Origin: Amphirosellinia nigrospora
Lineage: Eukaryota > Ascomycota > Sordariomycetes > Xylariales > Xylariaceae
Length of the DNA stretch: 64,000 bases
Assembly: GCA_004123355.1 (NCBI GenBank)
Contig: SCHM01000001.1
Location: forward strand, 7,388,193 to 7,452,192
Direction: 5' to 3'
The notes beneath the pieces were generated by a model that saw only the letters and a list, made by a program, of their open reading frames with translations, made no database searches and was not told the origin of the DNA. Positions 58,412-64,000 of this stretch are shown here, one piece after another. Made by a program: the position numbers and the translations under genes. Numbering within the stretch: position 1 is the first letter of the stretch; every line of letters begins with the position of its first letter.

Positions 58412-58685
58412 TCAACAGCCTATGCTCTGAACAACGACGGCATCGAATACCGCTGCTCCTCCGCGACAGGTTGAAGCCGGCATCACCTTGACGGTATTCA
58501 TGGTTCCAATTACGATTTTGCCTGAAAGTGTCACATCCGCGTCTCGGAGCTCTTTTGAGACATGGCCTAATCGTGGGAAATATGCAGATAGGAGCAGAAC
58601 GTCCCCAAAATTCGCAGCGTCTGCGAGTGAGCCGTATCTGAACCGGTTTATCTCGGCTTTCGCGTACATAAAGAAGCAAGTCTAG
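58412..58685 (-). pseudogene. F420-dependent NADP reductase-like fragment
   Basis: Minus-strand fragment reading GSLADAANFGDVLLLSAYFP, then KELRDADVTLSGKIVIGTMN. This is the second half of the Rossmann domain of NADP oxidoreductases of the coenzyme-F420-dependent type (pattern DVV..A.p...V...L..L.GK.vid.tN). The N-terminal nucleotide-binding Gly-rich loop and the C-terminal part are not found next to it; after the conserved stretch the similarity stops. It is therefore called a truncated remnant. The family call is from pattern memory only. Confidence 0.35.
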
Positions 58686-59161
58686 ATAATAACAAACGAC
58701 AATTTGACGAGCTGCTTGTCTCGGTATTAAGCGGCTCGTTCAAACCCCAAGTATAGCTACGTGCCAGTCTTTTGTGAGTAATTAAAAACGTATAATCGAT
58801 CAAGTTTAGATTGACGTGTCTAGGTGGCCCTCTTGCTTGATAGAATGTGGTTCATCTAGAAAAGGGCAGGCTCGCATTACTAATGAGATGTCAGAATTGT
58901 CGGAGTAGCGGAGTGATTCAAGTTCGGTCGAGCATACATGTCCAAGTTGATGCAAGTAAGAATCTAACAGGAACGCCGTAAGACGGGGTAGGTTTGGAAT
59001 CATGAGTACTAGATTCCAGAACGCAAGGGCGTATGTGTCTACAGTATCAAGATAAATATGATAGGACTTCGCAGTTAGGGACCAAGTCCGTCAAGATCGT
59101 GAATCGCGTTCTTAGAATCAAAATAGCCAGGAGCTAGTTATTATTGAAGCAATCTTTGGAT
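58686..59161. other. Intergenic, no gene recognised
   Basis: About 475 bp, AT-rich. An ORF at 58806-59003 (minus) is not recognised. Confidence 0.4.
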
Positions 59162-60078
59162 ATGCCGAAAAGGATCATCACCGTCTTCGGCGCAACAGGA
59201 GTCCAAGGCGGCTCCGTAATCGACGTCTTCTAAAGACGCCGATACCTACATCATCCGCGGAGTAACCCGAAGTCTGTGGAGCGACTCCGCCAAGGCATTA
59301 AGAGCCCAGGGCGTATCAATAATCCAAGCCGATCTCAATGACGCGGCATCGCTAACTACCGCCGTCGCCGGCTCATATGCCGTTTTCGCCGTGACAGATT
59401 TCTGGGGGCCTTTTCAAGAGCTCGGTCAACAACGAGCCGCTGCCCTCGAAACAGCGCAGGGGATCAATATAGCGACGGCGGTGTTGGGGATCCTCGATAC
59501 CCTTGGGCACTTCGCTACTCTACACTCCCCGACGCATCGCGTATCACGTCGGGTGCTGTCAGAGCACCACACTATGAATCGAAAGCCCGCGTCCAGGAGT
59601 ACATCAAGTCTCAACCTGAGCTGCGCGCAGTGACGACCTTTGTCTGGCCCGGCTTCTACGCAAGTAACTTGATGTGGGATATACTGAAACCGGTATATTT
59701 GCCTACCGCGGGTCAATACGTGCAACTACAAGGTATAGGTGAAGATACGCCTGTATATTGCTTAGGCGACACGCGCGTCAATTTTGGAATCTTTGCGCGC
59801 CATCTTTGCGCAGAGGGAGAAAGTGCGCCATGGCAAAGTCGTGTTCGCCTACATTAAGAAGATTACGCTCGGCGAACTCTTACAGAGGTGGGCGCAGGCT
59901 CGTGGCGTGAAGGCGCAATATGTACAGATAGACAAACGGGTCTACGACACACTGTGGCCGGCCTTGGGGGTGAGTTTGTCATGGGTATGGGTTTTGGGAT
60001 TGGATCAAGGCTAAAGAGAATTGGGTTGAAGAAAATGTACTGGACTGGCGCGACCTGAAGATCGACTCGGTGATTTAG
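59162..60078 (+). CDS. NmrA-like NAD(P)-binding protein
   Basis: Atypical short-chain dehydrogenase fold related to the nitrogen regulator NmrA. It starts MPKRIITVFGATGVQGGSVI at 59162, with the dinucleotide-binding GATGVQGG. It continues in other frames as DADTYIIRGVTRSLWSDSAK, SIIQADLNDAASLTTAVAGS, YAVFAVTDFWGPF, SLPDASRITSGAVRAPHYES, KARVQEYIKSQPELRAVTTF and WPGFYASN. A C-terminal part near 59830 (KKITLGELLQRWAQARGVKA) leads to a stop at 60076-60078. The order and spacing match a complete NmrA-like protein of about 300 aa. At least four frame changes are present, more than in most genes here, so real decay is possible. The ligand and regulatory partner are unknown. Confidence 0.62.
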
Positions 60079-60902
60079 TTAGCATAAGGCAAGCATTTTC
60101 TACCTAGCTTGTATTGTTAAGACTGACCTCGTTAGAGCTTATTGTCCTAGGCGGTGATGTGTATTTATTTATGTGAGCAAATGGTAATGCAAAGCATACG
60201 CACTCATTCAGCAAAAGCTGTTTTGTCCGAAGGAATGCGTGATGCAAACCAATACAACAAAATTAGTTCAATCTGCTTGATAATAATAATAGGCTCCTCG
60301 ATCAGTATTCCTTCGAGGAGGTGGTAATTGACAGGGGATACTGAAACAAGGCGATGCATGGAGTTCAGCTAATACGATCCTGATGGCACTCCATCTCAAA
60401 TATTCAAATATAGCTCTTGTCGCTAGATCAAATATCCATGAAAATGAAGCGATTGTGGTCAAAATACGTGCAAATCGTCTTCTGAAATCGACAAAGGTCT
60501 AAGTCCCGTAATATTTAACTGAAAGGCCACAGGCGGAAGGAGGATCCGGAAGGATTGTTGGCGGACTGTTAGGCGCTTTTCACAAACCCCGCGTTGAAGC
60601 TGCCTCTCTAGCGGCCTGCGGTTGGCTGCGTGGCAGTGCATACCGGTGTAGATGCACCTGTAGATGCACCTGTACACAATAGGAAGCCTTACCTGGATTG
60701 GAGTTGTGATCTGTACTGCATGGTGCGGCTGAGGTGAAATGAGGTCCAAGTCCTCGACAGCTATCCATTCTGCTCTGGTATTCTGATCTCTCTTCAGTTA
60801 TTTGATGCGATTTCTCTAGTAGCTCTGGCATCCTAGACCTAAACGCCCTTTTGCTAGGATTGATTGTTTGTTCGATTGTTGTTCATTTAAGTTGCGAAGG
60901 CA
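60079..60902. other. Intergenic, no gene recognised
   Basis: About 820 bp. Contains a short direct repeat (GTAGATGCACCTG at about 60649 and 60661). Minus-strand ORFs at 60459-60831 are not recognised. Confidence 0.4.
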
Positions 60903-63024
60903 ATGTCGGATCATGACTCGAAACCAGCCGTTGTTTCAATCGAGATAAGTCACAATGATGTATCTATCCATCGATGGTGGCGTCATTCTTATTATCGAAG
61001 TCCTCCGGCCAAAAAGTCGATGTCCAATATAGTAAGACGAAGTCACATTCTGAAAGACTCGCACGAGAGTTTGCGAACGCCGGTACTAGGCTTTGACATG
61101 GAATGGCCATGGGATGCCGACAAGCGCCCGAAGCTGCAGGATAAAGTCGCTCTCATACAGCTTGCAAGCGAGAAGAAAGTCGCTCTATTTCACATTGCTC
61201 TACATGAAGGCGAAACCGTAGATGACCTTATCGCGCCATCGCTAAAGGAGATAATCGAGTCTTCAAAAATCGTGAAAGTGGGCGTTGCCATCATGAACGC
61301 TGATTTCAGGCGGCTGAGGACATGCTTCAACCTAGAGCCAAAGGGCGCATTCGAGCTTAGCCATCTACACAATCTTATCACATACGGCACTGTTACTCCT
61401 CGCCTGGTTACAACCAAGTTGCGATCGCTATCAACGCAGGTAGAGCAACATCTTGGCCTACCTCTTTGGAAAGGGAATGTGCGAACGAGCAACTGGAGCC
61501 AGCCGTTAAATTGGAATCAGACTCAATATGCTGCGACAGACGCATATGCCTGCTTCATGCTGTTCCACTGTATGAACTCGAAGCGTTAGCCATGGACCCC
61601 GTACCGCCGTTGCCCCAACTTGCTGAGGCATACCTGACCTCTACTATGCCTAAATCAACGACACTTCAGCTTGAATCGCTAAAGGAAGATGGGAGGTACG
61701 AATTATCACTGCCGTGGATTTTTTCCGTCCTATAAAAGCGAAGATCAAGACGACAAATCAGCTGAGGGGGGCTGGCGATAATAATGATACTGATTCGGGC
61801 CCGAAGACCATCGAAATACGCAAGGAGAAACTGGCGACAGAGACAAAAATGATGTCGGAGTATCTTCAAAACAGGTAGAGAAACGATATCGAAGCATAGT
61901 AAGCCGGGAAGTAATCAAAGCCGGAACAAACAAAAGACCGCAAAGTGAAAGATGCAAAGCCAGCGAAGAGCGGCAGCGCGGGGACATTGATGGATAGTTC
62001 TTGCTGGTCCCTGTAGCCAAATTAGCGTCTCATCGGAAAGAAACTGCAAGATCCCAAGGCATTTCAGCTTTCATAATAGCCCATAACACAGTTTTACAGG
62101 CCTTGACAATTCACCGCCCTTCGAATGAGCGGGAGCTACTCCTGGTGCCCGGCGTTGGTAAGGTCAAGGGGGCGCACTATGGTGCCGCCTGGCTGGAAAT
62201 TATTGCAAACTTCGAAAAGGAACAGAAAAAAGACGACAACGACAACAAACAGCAGCAGCAAGTCGGCGATGAGGCGGGGGTGGCGGTCTTTATCCGGAGC
62301 TTGTAGAACCAGACCCGAAGCGCCGAAGAATTGTTGTATCGATCGCTCGGAAGAGGTCTCAATCCCTTCCAACGAGCCTCCTGCCATCTTGAGCACAGGC
62401 TTGTCATTTCAGTTCGAGCAGACAAGCCTTGGTCATGAACCCTCGACACCACCTCGACCTCGAAAACAAGACGACTCCGACAGCGACGATGAATCAGTAT
62501 TTGGACACCAATGAAACTGCCCCGGCCGTCGGCTGAAGCGAAAGCGAGAAATCGCCGAGCCATCCAATCTTGAGAGGCAATCAAGTTTATTTCAAAGCGC
62601 GATGTTGACGGAAGCGTCACAACCAGAACCGTCTTTTCTGTTAAGTTGGAGCCTGACATTGAGATGTCACTAACTAATAACGAGATGAAGCGTCCGGTGC
62701 ATCAACCTCTCCACTCGTACCCGCCCCAACTCCGACGGTGGTTAGGCAAAGCCTCCAAACGCCGGCCGGGGGTTTTGGCTGGGAAAAGACCATTTTGCGC
62801 AAGAAGCTGGAGGCCTATATCAAGGGCGTCTCTCGGCGATGCAGTTGAAGCCGAACGAACCTTTGTTATCCGAGGGGATGCTTCATTACTTGATTGATAC
62901 AGTGCCGCGGACAATCGAAGAGTTCCGCCGTGCTCCCGGGATGCATCGCTTGATGAAGGCTTGTGAAACCGTGAAGATGGACGTTTGGCGGGCGTTTGAG
63001 AAATGGACGCGGAATGATACATAG
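60903..63024 (+). CDS. WRN-type 3'-5' exonuclease with HRDC domains
   Basis: DEDDy-family 3'-5' exonuclease of the Werner type. The exonuclease domain (60903-61589) shows VLGFDMEWPW (DxE), DKVALIQLASEKKVALFHI, IVKVGVAIMNADFRRLR (third acidic residue) and QTQYAATDAYACFMLFHCM (YxxxD). The frame then moves to LAMDPVPPLPQLAEAYL. Further on come an HRDC domain, SAFIIAHNTVLQALTIHRPS then ERELLLVPGVGKVKGAHYG (about 62070-62200), a disordered acidic/polar linker, and a second HRDC-like end, LHYLIDTVPRTIEEFRRAPG then MKACETVKMDVWRAFEKW, stopping at 63022-63024. No helicase motifs are present. This exonuclease plus HRDC layout is known in fungal proteins. Several frame changes interrupt the linker. Confidence 0.75.
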
Positions 63025-64000
63025 ACATGGTCCTACCTGGGTAGCGGCGGGTCGAGGCAACACAGATAAGAAAGGCTTGCGAAAAAGTTGCATATTAGAA
63101 ATGACAGGTCCGCTGGCAGGAACAGATTTCATTTATATAGGTGATACCTGTAGCAGCATTATGTAGTGCATCCCAACAGGCATATGAATCCACACGGAGC
63201 CGCGTTGCATTTGTTAGCAGTCGATCCCCTCTGACGCAGAGCTCGCGTGCCTCAAGTCAAAGGTGTATCGCGATTGCAATGACGATGAGAGAGGGTGTAT
63301 GCATTGGGTTTTGGGCGTGTAAATCGTTCTTCCTCATCTTGATACGGGTTGGTTCTCAGCGACAGCAGGTCGACTCATGATTGAGCAGAGTCAATGCGCG
63401 AGATCTGTTGACAACAGCCTCAAGATCGCCCCTCGCTCCACGTATCAAGCGATAGTAGGAAATAGGTAAATTGAGCTTAGTATTGGATCGGCGCAAGGAT
63501 GAGGAACATGGGCACTGCAATCGAAATAAACATCTGCGACGTGAGGCACATTCGGCATACCGATGGCGACAATTCTCTTCTTCACCTCCGACCACACGGG
63601 ACGGATGGCAATGAAAAGACAAAGCATGAGAGACAAAACTCATTTGTGTTACAAAATTCCCTATCCAGCCGAAGCCAAACAGGAGTGGTCATAGTATAGT
63701 TTTCAACTAGCAATAACGCTTACTCAGAATAAATCTCACTGTATAGCGTAAAGCCCGTGCACTGGGATGAAGAAGAAAAAGAGAAGAAGAGAGAGGGAGA
63801 AAGCTGGGGGGCGGGCGAGGTATTTATAGGCGTAGATTAGGCGTCCAATGTGGGGCCACGTAGTTTGTTAGGTGACTCACGTGCCTTTATCGCGATATCC
63901 CTAGCTACCTATCTATGCAGCTAAACAGCTCGATGACAGGTGTTGTACCCAGGCAGGAACCTAACCTGCGAGATTACCATTTATGGCATTCACTTTGGCT
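63025..64000. other. Right-edge intergenic region
   Basis: No gene confidently recognised. A minus-strand ORF at 63445-63636 (63 aa) or the overlapping 63356-63643 could belong to a small gene whose start lies near 63700, but I recognise neither. The combined site TGACTCACGTG (63873-63883) and a TATTTATAG box near 63821 suggest a promoter for such a gene. CTACCTGGGTAG lies at 63033-63044. Confidence 0.4.
63873..63883. promoter_or_regulatory. TGACTCACGTG, overlapping bZIP and E-box sites
   Basis: The heptamer TGACTCA (Gcn4/AP-1 type) overlaps the E-box CACGTG by two bases. It lies about 50 bp upstream of a TATTTATAG box when read on the minus strand. No gene is confidently identified, so the regulatory role is inferred from the sites alone. 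Confidence 0.3.

Overview
This window is nuclear DNA of a filamentous ascomycete (Pezizomycotina, most likely Sordariomycetes). The evidence is many short GT..AG introns of about 50-80 bp with CTAAC-like branch sites, intron-bearing tRNAs, a Zn2Cys6 regulator, a DUF7514-type protein and the general fungal housekeeping set. There are no bacterial operons, rRNA genes or CRISPR arrays. Genes lie on both strands and are spaced 0.3-1 kb apart in the gene-rich parts.

Layout. 0.5-12.3 kb: HRD3/SEL1 ERAD receptor (-), WDR89-like WD40 protein (+), FRG1-like protein (-), 2-isopropylmalate synthase (-) with a TGAGTCA site upstream, a 2OG-Fe(II) oxygenase (+) and a DSBA-like protein (+). 12.4-19.9 kb: gene-poor accessory stretch with a degenerate repeat cluster, a two-helix mitochondrial-type membrane protein, an orphan repeat protein with a 129-bp tandem duplication, and a Ty3/gypsy integrase fossil. 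19.9-31.7 kb: two tandem divergent folylpolyglutamate synthase paralogues (+), MIC60 (-), a Rab5 GTPase (-) and a SAC1 phosphoinositide phosphatase (+). 32.1-38.8 kb: tRNA-Asp and tRNA-Ser, then more than 5 kb with no gene I can recognise. 38.8-55.1 kb: BTB protein (+), tRNA-Pro (+), CSN12-like PCI protein (-), ribosomal protein eL20 (+), Zn2Cys6 regulator (-), GNAT acetyltransferase (+), DUF1772 membrane protein (+), DUF7514 protein (+). 57-63 kb: Cys-rich small protein, F420-reductase-like fragment, NmrA-like protein, and a WRN-type 3'-5' exonuclease with HRDC domains.

Most genes are independent housekeeping functions. Functional links are modest: Rab5 and SAC1 are divergent neighbours both acting in membrane traffic and phosphoinositide biology, and the two FPGS copies act on the same folate pool. 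I see no biosynthetic gene cluster and no convincing new molecular system.

One property decides how the annotation should be read. Many conserved genes, including the normally essential eL20, change reading frame without an intron, and where it can be judged the break is usually one base too few in a run of identical bases. Other genes (FRG1, MIC60, Rab5, SAC1, BTB, FPGS1, GNAT, DUF1772) are perfectly intact. This looks more like homopolymer under-calling in a draft long-read assembly than real gene decay, so genes reported here with frame breaks are annotated as genes, not pseudogenes, unless stated.
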